Source of the DNA: Pseudoclavibacter sp. AY1H1
GTDB lineage: Bacteria > Actinomycetota > Actinomycetes > Actinomycetales > Microbacteriaceae
Reading direction: 5' to 3'
NCBI RefSeq assembly: GCF_002931055.1
Contig: NZ_PSXX01000004.1
Coordinates: forward strand, 62,001-126,000
Length of the DNA stretch: 64,000 nt
Each line of letters starts with the position of its first letter. Positions within the stretch are counted from its first letter, which is position 1. The translations under genes were made by a program, and so were the position numbers. Below the pieces are notes generated by a model. The model was not told the origin of the DNA, did no database searches, and saw nothing but the letters and a program-made list of their open reading frames with translations. Shown here piece after piece: positions 8,028 to 16,732 of this stretch.

Positions 8028-8372
8028 CTGACGAGCGTAGGCCGAACGGCGCGCGTGCTGTTCGCGTACGGCCGGCTGATCGACATCGGGCGCAGCCCGG
8101 GATGGTGGAGACGAGTTCGGAGTGTCTCGCTCCCCCAGTCTGGCCAAGTGAGACATCGCAAAACCCGTGGGTTGTGAGAATGAAGGTGAGCCCCATAAGT
8201 ATGTGTTCCCGCGCCCACCTCCCGCACTTCGTCGTGGACACGCCGCCTGGCCGTGTCCGCCCGTGGCTAGGTCGGGCGAGAGCATGGGACAGTGAGCACC
8301 CATTTCGACAAGACGTTGAGCGTCCTGCGGGCACGTGCGTCGTGTGGCGTGGCTTGGTGAACCACTGATCGG
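8028..8372. other. Intergenic stretch with a palindromic repeat
   Basis: No gene is supported in these 345 bases. The identifiable element is the repeat at 8148-8180. The end of the MFS gene follows. Confidence 0.4.
8148..8180 (+). repeat. 33-bp GTGAGAC/palindrome repeat, copy 4
   Basis: GTGAGAC (8148-8154), left arm ATCGCAAAACCC, centre GT, right arm GGGTTGTGAGAA. Same orientation and spacing as copies 1, 3 and 5. It lies between the CxxC protein and the MFS/TetR pair. Confidence 0.65.
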
Positions 8373-9608
8373 TTAGCGCGAAACGGGCTGTGACTGGGAG
8401 GCGCTGGCACCATCCGGAACCCCCGCAGCCTGGCGACGGGCCCTGACGAGACCAGCCGCGATCGCGATCACAACCAGAGCGACATCCAGCGCCCCGTACA
8501 CGACCGCGGTGGGTTCGAGACCGAAGCGCTCGACGGCGAGGCCCGCCACCAGCGCGGGGACGCTGAAAGCGATATAGCTGACGATGTACATCGTCGAGAA
8601 AACTTGTCCACGCTCCGCATCCGGAGCTGCCTCACCCAGCGCGCCGACGGCGAGGCGGAAGGTCGCACCGAAACCGAGACCCGCGATCGCCGAACCGACG
8701 ATATACAGCGGCGTACCGGCCATGACGAGTGCCGCGATCGTGATCAGCACCCCGAGAATCAGTGTTCCGTAGCCGAACAGCGTACCCAGGCGCGGGGGGA
8801 GAAATGCCGAGACAGCTGTGCCGACCGTACCGGCGATGAAGAAGACCCCGAGCACGAGGCCGATGGTGAAGTGGCTCTGCACGCCGAGTACGGTGCCGAG
8901 GATCGACGACCCGAGTGACAGGTAGAGGCCGCCCAGGGCCCAGGTCGCGGCGATCGACGGGACAAGGGCGAAGAAGATGCTTCTTGCGGCGGGAGGAAGC
9001 CCGATGCTCGGCAGGAGCGACCGCCAGATCGAGCGGGCTGTGCGGCTGTCTGGCCGGACGTGCTCTGGAACCAGCCAGATGAGAGCGGCGATGACCAGAT
9101 AACCGACAGCCAGGATCCAGAACACCAGCTGCCGGGGGAAGGGCGCGAATTCGACCAGCGCGCCGGCGAGCACTGCTCCGAACGCGATTCCCAATGACGG
9201 GACCGCGCTGCTGACCAGCGAACCGGAGCGGGCGCTCGGCGCTTTGTCGATGATCATCGCCGTGAAGGTGCCGGTGGCGGCGCCGACCGCGAAACCCTGC
9301 ACGAGTCGCGCCGCTACCAGAGCGCCCGTACTGTCGGCCGTTGCGAAGAGAACCATGCCGAGGGTCAGCAGAACCAGAGAGGCCGATGCCACGGGGCGGC
9401 GCCCGATCCGGTCGCTCAGCGAACCGACCGTGAGCAGAGCGACGAGCAACGCGACGACGTAGGCCGCGAAGATGACCGTCAAGGTGAACGATGAGAAGCC
9501 CCAGAGCTGCTGGTAGACGGGGTAGAGCGGAGACGGAGCCGATGCTGCGGTCAGCGTCGCCGCACCGGCGAGGCCAGCGAGCGTAAATGAGATGGGGCGC
9601 GAGAGCAC
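8373..9608 (-). CDS. MFS drug-efflux-type transporter
   Basis: A 411-residue major-facilitator protein with about 12 membrane helices. The loop 2-3 signature GSLSDRIGRRP is near residue 67, and GTFTAMIIDKAPSARSG and RLGTLFGYG occupy later inner loops. The GTG at 9608 is chosen because GGAGG precedes it by four bases. An upstream TTG is in frame but would place that ribosome site inside the gene. It is divergent from a TetR-type gene with two palindromes between them, the usual layout of a repressed multidrug or antibiotic exporter. The substrate cannot be read. Confidence 0.85.
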   Translation of the reverse strand: MLSRPISFTLAGLAGAATLTAASAPSPLYPVYQQLWGFSSFTLTVIFAAYVVALLVALLTVGSLSDRIGRRPVASASLVLLTLGMVLFATADSTGALVAARLVQGFAVGAATGTFTAMIIDKAPSARSGSLVSSAVPSLGIAFGAVLAGALVEFAPFPRQLVFWILAVGYLVIAALIWLVPEHVRPDSRTARSIWRSLLPSIGLPPAARSIFFALVPSIAATWALGGLYLSLGSSILGTVLGVQSHFTIGLVLGVFFIAGTVGTAVSAFLPPRLGTLFGYGTLILGVLITIAALVMAGTPLYIVGSAIAGLGFGATFRLAVGALGEAAPDAERGQVFSTMYIVSYIAFSVPALVAGLAVERFGLEPTAVVYGALDVALVVIAIAAGLVRARRQAAGVPDGASASQSQPVSR

Positions 9609-9622
9609 GATACCTCCGTCGT

Positions 9623-9682
9623 AAAGCAATGATCTTTGCTTTAAACATAGGCGTCGGTGTTGGTTATAGCAAATTTCTTTGC
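9623..9682. promoter_or_regulatory. Two operator palindromes between MFS and TetR genes
   Basis: AAAGCAA-N6-TTGCTTT (9623-9642) and GCAAA-N4-TTTGC (9669-9682) share a GCAA...TTGC core. They cover the divergent promoter region, and the second lies over or next to the probable -10 (GATAAT, 9683-9688) of the TetR gene. Likely TetR operators controlling both directions. Confidence 0.6.
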
Positions 9683-9694
9683 GATAATCTGATC

Positions 9695-10258
9695 ATGTCA
9701 TCTGCTGCAGCGTCGACCCGGCCCGGTGGCCGGAGCGCAAGAGTTCTGAACGCGATCTACACCGCCGTCGGCGAGCTCGTCGGCGAAGGAACAGAGAGGG
9801 TCACCTTTCCGCTCATCGCCGAGCGCGCCGGAGTCAACCCGACCACGCTGTATCGCCGATGGGACGACGTCGACGCTCTGCTCGAAGAGGTCTCCGTCGC
9901 GGCGCTGACGCGAGAGGGTGACCAGATTCCCGACACAGGCGCCCTTGAGACGGATCTCACGGAATGGGCACTCATTATCACCAAGGACATCGCGCGGCCA
10001 CACCGCACACGGTATCTGCGAGCGATGGTGGCAGCGCGCACTGAGACCGTCTCGAGTTGCCCCGTGATGGAGCGGCGGCGCGACCAGGCGGCGGAGATGG
10101 TGCGTCGGGCATCAGGGCGGGGACAAGCAGCGCCGACCGTCGGGCAGATCCTTGACCACATCGTCGCACCGCTCTATCACCATGTCGTCTTCGCCCTTCC
10201 TGTCGACGAGGAGTATGCGCGGCGACTCGTTCGCGACGTGCTCTTGATGGTGCGCTGA
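9695..10258 (+). CDS. TetR-family transcriptional repressor
   Basis: A 187-residue regulator. The HTH lies at about residues 33-55 (FPLIAERAGVNPTTLYRRWDD), followed by an all-helical ligand domain of the type often seen beside MFS exporters. The ATG at 9695 is only six bases after a GATAAT -10, so the mRNA is probably leaderless; no ribosome site is present. It is expected to repress itself and the divergent exporter through the two GCAA/TTGC palindromes. The inducer is unknown. Confidence 0.88.
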   Translation: MSSAAASTRPGGRSARVLNAIYTAVGELVGEGTERVTFPLIAERAGVNPTTLYRRWDDVDALLEEVSVAALTREGDQIPDTGALETDLTEWALIITKDIARPHRTRYLRAMVAARTETVSSCPVMERRRDQAAEMVRRASGRGQAAPTVGQILDHIVAPLYHHVVFALPVDEEYARRLVRDVLLMVR

Positions 10259-10343
10259 GTCCGAGAAGGGATCGCCTAGCTTTTCCCAGTGGTCACGCCT
10301 CCGCGACGACGTCGGCGTCAGCGTCGGCGTCTGAGATGCCGTC

Positions 10344-10376
10344 GTGAGACGCCGCGAAACCCAAGGGTCTCCCGAT
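10344..10376 (+). repeat. 33-bp GTGAGAC/palindrome repeat, copy 5
   Basis: GTGAGAC (10344-10350), left arm GCCGCGAAACCC, centre AA, right arm GGGTCTCCCGAT (partly decayed). Same orientation as copies 1, 3 and 4. It marks the right-hand end of the accessory block. Confidence 0.65.
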
Positions 10377-10425
10377 GCCGCCTCTGTTGCGGAACGAGTT
10401 CGATTCGCGGTCCGGAAGCGGTTGT

Positions 10426-10626
10426 TCAGGAGAGTCTGCTCAGGAGGTCCCGCAGGGCGGCGTCGTCGTGGGGAAGGGCAGGTTGGGTGTTACTGAGCGC
10501 GAGGTGCACGATGCCGTGGACGAGTGCGAACGCGGCGAGCACGTCAGTGCGCTCAGGTTCGTTTTCTCCAGTGGCGAGGTGAGCCCAGGCGCTCTTGCGT
10601 GCGCTGGAGAGGCGGGGTGTGCCAGA
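10426..10626 (-). pseudogene. C-terminal remnant of a TetR-family regulator
   Basis: A 66-residue open tail (KSAWAHLATG, then VLAAFALVHGIVHLAL, then LRDLLSRLS and a stop) resembles the last helices of TetR regulators with a WHG-type C-terminal domain. An in-frame stop lies directly upstream (10629-10627) and no HTH-encoding part is found, so only the 3' end survives. It ends 50 bases from repeat copy 5. The family call rests on the VHGIVHL pattern and is moderate. Confidence 0.45.
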
Positions 10627-10918
10627 TCAAGCAGCTCCGTCTGCCACATGACGTTCACCGCAGACGCTGATTGCTCCGGGGCTGCCGACTTCAGGAGCTG
10701 GGATCCCTTGCTCAGCGGGACCCGCAGTCGGGATCGCAGGAGCGGAGGTCGACTCGGCCGGCGGAGGGGTCGGTGTCGCCTCGTTGACGGTCTCAGCATC
10801 CGCACAGTCAGACACGAGCGTGATGATGGCGTGCGAGACGTTCCAAAGAGCCCATGGGCTTTGAAACGCCCACCGGCGGGTAAACGCGCTGGGTTCGATG
10901 ACGGGGTACTCGCCGGCG

Positions 10919-11893
10919 TCAAGGCACGCGGACGACGACGTCGTGAAGCACGTTCTTCGCGACCGCTTCGCCCCTCAGCACCTCGAACATCAACTCGCCG
11001 GCCGCGCGGCCGTACGCGCGGGGACGCAGGTCGACGCTCACGAAGTCGTCCAGGCCGGACTCCGTCCTCGGGTCGCCGCTCATCGTGGCGATTGGCAGCG
11101 TCGCCTGCCCCCGCGCAGCTCGCAGGAGCTTGAGACGCGGGGCGACACCCTCCTGGATGACCAGGATGCTGTCGATGCCGTCAGTGGCGTCGATCCGATT
11201 GAGCACGTCGATCAGCTCTTCGCGGACCGGATGCACGCCAAGTCCGAAGACCAGGGGCTCATTCCCGTCGTTCTCGCAGCGACGCCGATAGGCCTCGTCG
11301 ACCTCCAGCGACCACTGGGGTGCGACGGCAGAGTCGATGCTGACGAGGGCGGGCCGACGCCCACCGATGCTGGCGAGCGCATCCATGACACGTCCGGTCA
11401 GCGCGCCCTGCGCGGCGGCGATCGTCGCCATGACCTGGCCGCTCGCCTCACCGCGGTAAGGCCCGACCGCAACCACGGGGACCTTCCTCCGGAGGGCATC
11501 CGCGACGAAGGCATCGCCCGGGAGCGAGTCGAGAGCGATGAGACCATCGACGTTCAGACTGCGCGAGGCGGCACGCGTTCCCCCCTCGGTGAAGAGGACC
11601 AGGTCGTTGCCCTCGGCTGCGGCAACCTCGGTGACGCCGAAGACGAACTCCATGTAGAAGGCGAGAGATTCGGCCGAGGAGATCAGATGCAGGCCGATCG
11701 CGTTGTGCTTCCCACCACGGAGCGCCTGAGCGGCGCGATTCGAGACGTACCCCATGGCTTGCGCCTGCTTCATCACCAGCTCACGAGTGCGCTCGGAGAC
11801 GCGACCACGGCCGTGGAGGGCGGAGGACACGGTGGTCGGCGAGAGCCCGAGCTCTCGTGCCAGGTCGAGGATCGTGACAGGTCCGGTACTCAC
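10919..11893 (-). CDS. LacI-family transcriptional regulator
   Basis: A 324-residue regulator. The N-terminal HTH and hinge are clear: VTILDLARELGLSPTTVSSALHGRGRVSERTRE (residues 6-38) and ALRGGKHNAIGLHL leading into the periplasmic-binding-like ligand domain. It ends with VSVDLRPRAYGRAAGELMFEVL, typical of the family. It is divergent from the MFS transporter and amidohydrolase, with two matching palindromes between them. It probably represses that pair in the absence of an imported small molecule; the ligand is not a recognised sugar. The ATG at 11893 is the first in frame. Confidence 0.9.
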   Translation of the reverse strand: MSTGPVTILDLARELGLSPTTVSSALHGRGRVSERTRELVMKQAQAMGYVSNRAAQALRGGKHNAIGLHLISSAESLAFYMEFVFGVTEVAAAEGNDLVLFTEGGTRAASRSLNVDGLIALDSLPGDAFVADALRRKVPVVAVGPYRGEASGQVMATIAAAQGALTGRVMDALASIGGRRPALVSIDSAVAPQWSLEVDEAYRRRCENDGNEPLVFGLGVHPVREELIDVLNRIDATDGIDSILVIQEGVAPRLKLLRAARGQATLPIATMSGDPRTESGLDDFVSVDLRPRAYGRAAGELMFEVLRGEAVAKNVLHDVVVRVP

Positions 11894-11944
11894 CGGACCA
11901 ATCTACTCGCGATTTCGGCACCGCTCTTGCCCAGGACTTCCAGG

Positions 11945-11984
11945 TGCGGTAACGTCACCGCAACACTGCGGCAACGTTGCCGCA
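11945..11984. promoter_or_regulatory. Tandem LacI-type operators
   Basis: TGCGGCAACGTTGCCGCA (11967-11984) is a perfect 18-bp palindrome with the central CG that LacI proteins kink. TGCGGTAACGTCACCGCA (11945-11962) is the same with one mismatched pair. The centres are 22 bp apart, two helical turns, which suits side-by-side dimers. They sit between the LacI gene and the divergent MFS gene. Confidence 0.75.
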
Positions 11985-12073
11985 AATGCTCCGGAGCATG
12001 CTTCAGCTCACACTCTCTCGCACACCGGCGCGCACCTTCCCAAGCGGGCGCCGTCCCGATCACTGGAGTCCAC

Positions 12074-13300
12074 ATGACCCACCCATCCACGCAGGCGACT
12101 GCCACCGCCACCCTCAGTGCACTCACTCCCCGAGTCGTCCTCAGCTTCGTCGGCACGCTCGTCATCGCCTTCATGGCCGCGAACCTCGTGCCGGTTCTCA
12201 TCGCCGGTATGGTCACCCACCTCGACATCGACATCAGCACCGCAGGCCTGCTCGCCACCTGCATGAGCCTCGCGTCTGTGTTCGCGATGCTCATCACCAA
12301 TGGCTTCGTCGCCCGCGGCAACCGCGCCGCGATCTCGCGTGTGGGCCTCGTGCTCCTTGCTGGCGGGTACTTCCTCGCAGCGGCACTCATGAACGTCGCC
12401 GGGGTCGCCACCGGCCTCATCGTCGGCGGCCTCGGCATCGGCATCGTCCTGGCCTGCGGCACCGCGGCGCAGTCGTCGACCGTCAACCCGGACCGCACAG
12501 TGACCACCGTCATGATCATCAACCGCATCGGCGCGACCTCCCTGCTCGCGATCGCGCCACTCTTCCAAGGCGACCTTCGGGCCGTGCTCATCACCATCGG
12601 CTGCCTCGGCGTGCTCGGCCTCGTGGTCGCCGGCGCCTTGCCCAGCCTTGGCATGAAAGAGCCGGCCACCAAGACCGGGCCGACACGACTGCAGAGCATC
12701 ACGACCCTCGGCATCGTCCTCGCCGTCGCGACCGGCCTCTGGTCGGTCACCGAGGACATGGTCTACTCCATGACCAGCGTCCTCGCGGATCGCGCCGGCA
12801 TCGCCCCGAACGTCGCAGGGTGGCTGCTGTCCGGCAAGGTCTTCGGCGGCCTCATCGGAGCGCTCCTGGCCCCGGTCGCCCTCAAGCGTCTCGGTCGCAG
12901 CACATCGCTGCTGATCATCGTCGTCGTCAGCACCGCCGCCAAGTTCGCAATGATCACCTCCACCGACCCACTCGTCTACGGCCTCGCCATCAGCATCTGG
13001 GGTGTCATGTACGGCGCAGTCCTCGTTCTCCTGCTCGGCCTCGCCGCCGTCATGGATGTCACGGGCCGCACGGGGGTCGTCGTCATGGGCGTGTACCTCA
13101 CCGGCATCGCGCTCGGCCCGTTGCTCGGCGGCCAGCTCATCGTGGCCGTCACCCCGCTCATCTACGCGGTCATCGTGACCGTGCCCAGCATCACGTTCGG
13201 CCTCGTGCTCTTCAAGATCGCTCGAGCGAGCCGCAAGTTCGAGGACGGCAACACGACCGCGATCCCCGTCTCGACGGGCGCCGAACCAGCTCGCCGCTGA
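12074..13300 (+). CDS. MFS transporter
   Basis: A 408-residue major-facilitator protein with about 12 hydrophobic segments. The first begins VVLSFVGTLVIAFMAANLVPVL; ALKRLGRS follows the middle loop. No substrate subgroup is recognised. The ATG at 12074 has GGAG five bases upstream; in-frame codons further upstream run through the operators and are not part of the gene. It is 43 bases ahead of the amidohydrolase and probably forms an operon with it, so it likely imports that enzyme's substrate or exports its product. Confidence 0.85.
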   Translation: MTHPSTQATATATLSALTPRVVLSFVGTLVIAFMAANLVPVLIAGMVTHLDIDISTAGLLATCMSLASVFAMLITNGFVARGNRAAISRVGLVLLAGGYFLAAALMNVAGVATGLIVGGLGIGIVLACGTAAQSSTVNPDRTVTTVMIINRIGATSLLAIAPLFQGDLRAVLITIGCLGVLGLVVAGALPSLGMKEPATKTGPTRLQSITTLGIVLAVATGLWSVTEDMVYSMTSVLADRAGIAPNVAGWLLSGKVFGGLIGALLAPVALKRLGRSTSLLIIVVVSTAAKFAMITSTDPLVYGLAISIWGVMYGAVLVLLLGLAAVMDVTGRTGVVVMGVYLTGIALGPLLGGQLIVAVTPLIYAVIVTVPSITFGLVLFKIARASRKFEDGNTTAIPVSTGAEPARR

Positions 13301-13343
13301 CCCGCACTACAGCCGACAACCGCACGCACTCGAGGAGACCACC

Positions 13344-14972
13344 GTGACCCCTGCAGCACCCGCGGACCTGATCATCACCGCAGGCCGCATCCACACCTTG
13401 ACCGAGGATGGAGAGCACACCACGACCGTCGCCATCCGCGACGGGCGCATCATCGCCGCCGGAGGCGACGAAGTCCTCGACGAGCTCGCCGGGCCGGACA
13501 CGAGCATCCACCGCTACCCAGAGGCGACCATCACGCCGGGGCTCATCGACAGCCACACGCACATCGTCTGGGGCGCCGAGCTCTCGCGCGGCCTCAACCT
13601 CACCGACCTCACACTCGCCGAGGTGCGCGAGCAGCTCGAAGCCGCCGCCCGCCACACCCCTGAAGGCGAGTGGCTCTTCGGATGGGGAGTCGACCCGAAC
13701 ATCTTCGGCGAGGGCTTCGACGGGCGCATCTTCGACGACATTACCGGGCACGTGCCGCTGTTCCTGCGCATGCGGGACGCGCATTCCGCGGTCGTGAACT
13801 CGGCAACGATCGCACGGGCCGAGCTCACGGGGGCAGAGACGTTCCCGGACGAATCGCGCATCGACGTCGACCGAGACGGAGCCGTCACTGGCTACGTGCT
13901 CGAGCTGTCCGCCATGAACCTCGTCATGGCGCACGCCCCGGAGCAGTCGTTCGACGACCGCGTGCGGCAGGTCAGGGAAGTCCTCGCCGGCATGTCCGAG
14001 GTCGGGTTGACCTCGACGCACGTCCTCGACCTCCACGAGGGGAGCCAGGAGATCCTGACGGCCGCCGAGGAGCACAGCGAGCTCCCTCTGCGCCTCCGCA
14101 TCTCCCCTTTCGTCATGCCAGGATCCGACCACGATGACTTCGAACGCCTCGCGGCTCTGCAAGGCGAGGGCGGGCGGCGCTGGCGCATCGAGGGAGTGAA
14201 GTTCTTCATCGACGGCACCGTCGACAACGGCACCGCGTGGCTCCACCAGCCCGACACCTACGGGCAGGGCACCGACTCCATCTGGACCGACCCCGACGCG
14301 TACCGCGCCGCTCTCCGCTTCTTCGCCGAGCGAGGCATCGCGACCGCGACCCACGCCATCGGCGACCGCGGCGTCGACTTCGTCCTGGATGCGATCGAAG
14401 AGCTCGGCGAGGTCAGGCACCTCGCACCGCACCGCATCGAGCACATCGAGACGATCCCAGACTCGACCGTTGGCCGATTCGCGGAGCTCGGAGTCGCCGC
14501 GAGCATGCAGCCCATCCACGGCACACACCACACGAAGGCCGACCGAAGCGACAACTGGTCGGTACGGCTCGGGGAGCAACGGGCCTCGCACGGCTGGCGC
14601 TGCCGCGACATCCGCGAGACCGGTGCCACGCTCGCACTAGGAAGCGACTGGCCCGTGACGCCGTTCGACCCTCGAGCGATGATGGCCGACAGCATCCTCC
14701 GCTACCCGGTCGCCAAGCCCGGCACCGCCCCAGTCCAGCCGGAGCAGGGGCTCACCGCACTCCAGGCGCTCGAGGGGTACACATCCCACGCCGCCCGAGC
14801 CGTCGGGCTCGACCACGAAGAAGGGAGCATCGCGCCTGGGGCCCGTGCGCAGCTGACGGTCTTCGCAGCCGATCCGCTGAGCATCACCCCGGCGACACTC
14901 GCCGAGACGCCGGTCATCGCCACCTACGTCGACGGGACCCTGGCACACGCGACCGCGACGGCGCGCGTCTAG
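13344..14972 (+). CDS. YtcJ-type metal-dependent amidohydrolase
   Basis: A 542-residue amidohydrolase-superfamily protein (amidohydrolase_3/YtcJ group). Visible metal and catalytic elements: DSHTHIVWG near residue 69, GVKFFIDGTVDNGTAW near 287, THAIGDRG near 336, HRIEHIE near 364 and LGSDWPV near 433. It is predicted to be cytosolic and to cleave C-N bonds of amides or cyclic ureides; the substrate is unknown. The GTG at 13344 has GAGGAG seven bases ahead. It follows the MFS gene under LacI-type control. A second family member lies at 26044-27642. Confidence 0.87.
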   Translation: MTPAAPADLIITAGRIHTLTEDGEHTTTVAIRDGRIIAAGGDEVLDELAGPDTSIHRYPEATITPGLIDSHTHIVWGAELSRGLNLTDLTLAEVREQLEAAARHTPEGEWLFGWGVDPNIFGEGFDGRIFDDITGHVPLFLRMRDAHSAVVNSATIARAELTGAETFPDESRIDVDRDGAVTGYVLELSAMNLVMAHAPEQSFDDRVRQVREVLAGMSEVGLTSTHVLDLHEGSQEILTAAEEHSELPLRLRISPFVMPGSDHDDFERLAALQGEGGRRWRIEGVKFFIDGTVDNGTAWLHQPDTYGQGTDSIWTDPDAYRAALRFFAERGIATATHAIGDRGVDFVLDAIEELGEVRHLAPHRIEHIETIPDSTVGRFAELGVAASMQPIHGTHHTKADRSDNWSVRLGEQRASHGWRCRDIRETGATLALGSDWPVTPFDPRAMMADSILRYPVAKPGTAPVQPEQGLTALQALEGYTSHAARAVGLDHEEGSIAPGARAQLTVFAADPLSITPATLAETPVIATYVDGTLAHATATARV

Positions 14973-15057
14973 GCGGAAACTCCTCGGAGCGGCGTCGCGG
15001 GCCTCAAACGCGAGGCGCAGAAACAGGTGGCGTCGCCTCCAGATCTCGACGTCCGCT

Positions 15058-15103
15058 ACCGGGCTTGTCGAGGCGCGCGCGGAGGCGCATCGACAAGCCC
15101 GGT
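15058..15103. terminator. Bidirectional terminator hairpin
   Basis: A perfect 14-bp stem, ACCGGGCTTGTCGA (15058-15071) with TCGACAAGCCCGGT (15090-15103), joined by an 18-base loop. It lies between the converging amidohydrolase and aldehyde dehydrogenase genes. Confidence 0.7.
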
Positions 15104-15120
15104 GATCGACGCCTCAGCGC

Positions 15121-16500
15121 CTACGCGATTCGGATGAGCTTCTTGTTGACGAACTCGTCCATCGCGGGCTTGCCCATCTCGCGGCCGGTACCGGAGCGCT
15201 TCACGCCACCGAAGGGCAGCTCCGCGGCGTCGCCGAGGACGAGGTTGATCCACACCATGCCGGCGTCGATCCCGTCCGCGACCCGCAGCGCCTGCTCCTG
15301 GTCGGTCGTGTACACGTACGAGCCAAGGCCGAACGGGGTGTCGTTCGCGAGGCGCACGGCCTCCTCCTCGGACGCGACCCGGTAGAGCGACGCGACGGGC
15401 CCGAAGAACTCTTCGTGGAACGCGTTCATCGCAGGTGTCAGGTCGGTGAGGACGGCCGGTGGGAAGAAGTTGCCCGTCGGCTCACCCGATGCCAGGATCG
15501 TCGCGCCCTGTGCCTTCGCGCGGCCCAGCTGTTCGCCGAGACGCTCGGTCGCGGCGGCGGACGACAGAGGCCCGAGTTGAGTGCTCTCCACCATCGGGTC
15601 AGCGGGCGCGTTCGAGGTGAGGGCCTCGGTGAACTTCTCCGCGAACTCATCGAACAGCTCGTCGATGACGATGAACCGCTTGGCGGCATTGCAGGACTGC
15701 CCGTTGTTGTCGATGCGGGCGTTGACGGCGTCCATGACGACGGCATCCATGTTGTCGGTTGACAGCAGGATGAACGGGTCGGACCCACCGAGCTCGAGCA
15801 CGACCTTCTTGAGGTGCCTGCCCGCCAGCTCTGCGACGGCGGAACCGGCACGCTCCGAACCGGTGACCGAGACGCCCTGCACGCGGGGGTCGGCGATGAC
15901 CGTCGCGATCTGATCGTTCGTGGCGAAGATGTTCACGTACACGGAATGGTGGGCGCCGAGTTCGGCTTCGGCGTCGTCGAAGATCTGCGCGATCGCCAGC
16001 GCCGACTCGGGGCACTGCGGGGCGTGCTTGAGGAGGATCGTGTTGCCGTTGACCACATTCGGACCAGCGAACCGCGCCACCTGGTAGTACGGGAAGTTCC
16101 AGGGCATGATGCCGAGCAGCACACCGAGCGACGCGCGTCGGATGAATGCGGAGCCCGTGCCGTCGGACAGTTCGATGGCCTCGTCTGCAGAGAACGCCTC
16201 GCCGTTGTCGGCGTAGTACTGGTAGATCACCGCGGCGAAGTCGACCTCGTCGAGCGCCTGCTCGTAGGTCTTGCCCATCTCGCGGACGGCGATCTCGGCC
16301 AGCTGTTCGCGGCGTTCCGTGTGGAGAGCGGCGACGCGCGCGACAAGCGCGGCACGGTCGGCGACGGCGACGCGCCGCGACCACTCCTCGTGGGCGGCGG
16401 ACGCGGCGGTGATCGCCCGCTGCAGCTCCTCGTCCGTGATCGTCGGGTATTCGCGGAGAGTCTCTCCGGTCGCGGGATTGACAACGGCGTAATCGCTCAC
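15121..16500 (-). CDS. Succinate-semialdehyde dehydrogenase-like aldehyde dehydrogenase
   Basis: A 459-residue NAD(P)-dependent aldehyde dehydrogenase. It has the catalytic Glu in VLELGGSDPF, the catalytic Cys in NNGQSCNAAKRF (about residue 270) and the C-terminal EEFFGPVASLYR and LPFGGVKRSGTGRE motifs. It is closest in style to the succinate-semialdehyde group. GAGGAG precedes the GTG at 16500 by seven bases. It lies downstream of a phospho-lyase-type aminotransferase and a GntR gene on the same strand. The likely job is oxidising the aldehyde or semialdehyde made by the lyase; the actual substrate is inference. Confidence 0.88.
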   Translation of the reverse strand: MSDYAVVNPATGETLREYPTITDEELQRAITAASAAHEEWSRRVAVADRAALVARVAALHTERREQLAEIAVREMGKTYEQALDEVDFAAVIYQYYADNGEAFSADEAIELSDGTGSAFIRRASLGVLLGIMPWNFPYYQVARFAGPNVVNGNTILLKHAPQCPESALAIAQIFDDAEAELGAHHSVYVNIFATNDQIATVIADPRVQGVSVTGSERAGSAVAELAGRHLKKVVLELGGSDPFILLSTDNMDAVVMDAVNARIDNNGQSCNAAKRFIVIDELFDEFAEKFTEALTSNAPADPMVESTQLGPLSSAAATERLGEQLGRAKAQGATILASGEPTGNFFPPAVLTDLTPAMNAFHEEFFGPVASLYRVASEEEAVRLANDTPFGLGSYVYTTDQEQALRVADGIDAGMVWINLVLGDAAELPFGGVKRSGTGREMGKPAMDEFVNKKLIRIA

Positions 16501-16732
16501 TGGTGTGCTCCTCTGTCTGAAAGGTAGGGGGATATGGGTGGAATTCTGAGGGCGGCATGAGGCTCGGATCGGCGTGCGGCAGTGCGAATACCCGTTTGCA
16601 GAATCACGGAGGCCACAACTCGCATCGGGGCCGGGATCCGCACATCGGGCGGTCCCGCAGCGCGGTTCTGCGGCTCGTCGGCAAGCCCCGGGAAATCGCC
16701 GGCCGCGTCTGGAGATCTGTACGACACACGTG

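Larger units (their letters stand above)
10259..10918. other. Degraded region between accessory block and LacI locus
   Basis: A 660-base stretch without an intact gene. It holds repeat copy 5 (10344-10376), the tail of a TetR-type regulator (10426-10626) and, further on, a minus-strand frame that includes a Pro/Ala-rich segment (10627-10815) with no start context. It reads as leftover coding DNA at the edge of an insertion region. Confidence 0.45.

Noticed and set aside
4064-10376. Repeats considered as a CRISPR array
   Set aside because: Spacing is kilobase-scale and irregular, the copies are degenerate, and no cas gene is present.
10627-10815. A Pro/Ala-rich 62-codon minus-strand frame
   Set aside because: No ribosome site or family; could be a decayed fragment but not supportable as a gene.
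10898-12073. An N-terminal extension of the MFS transporter reading through the LacI gene and its operators
   Set aside because: The extension is Arg/Asp-rich, crosses the opposite-strand LacI gene and operators, and the transporter has its own ATG and GGAG at 12074.
13212-14591. A 459-codon open frame opposite the amidohydrolase
   Set aside because: Shadow of the metal-motif-bearing amidohydrolase on the other strand; no start context or recognisable domain.
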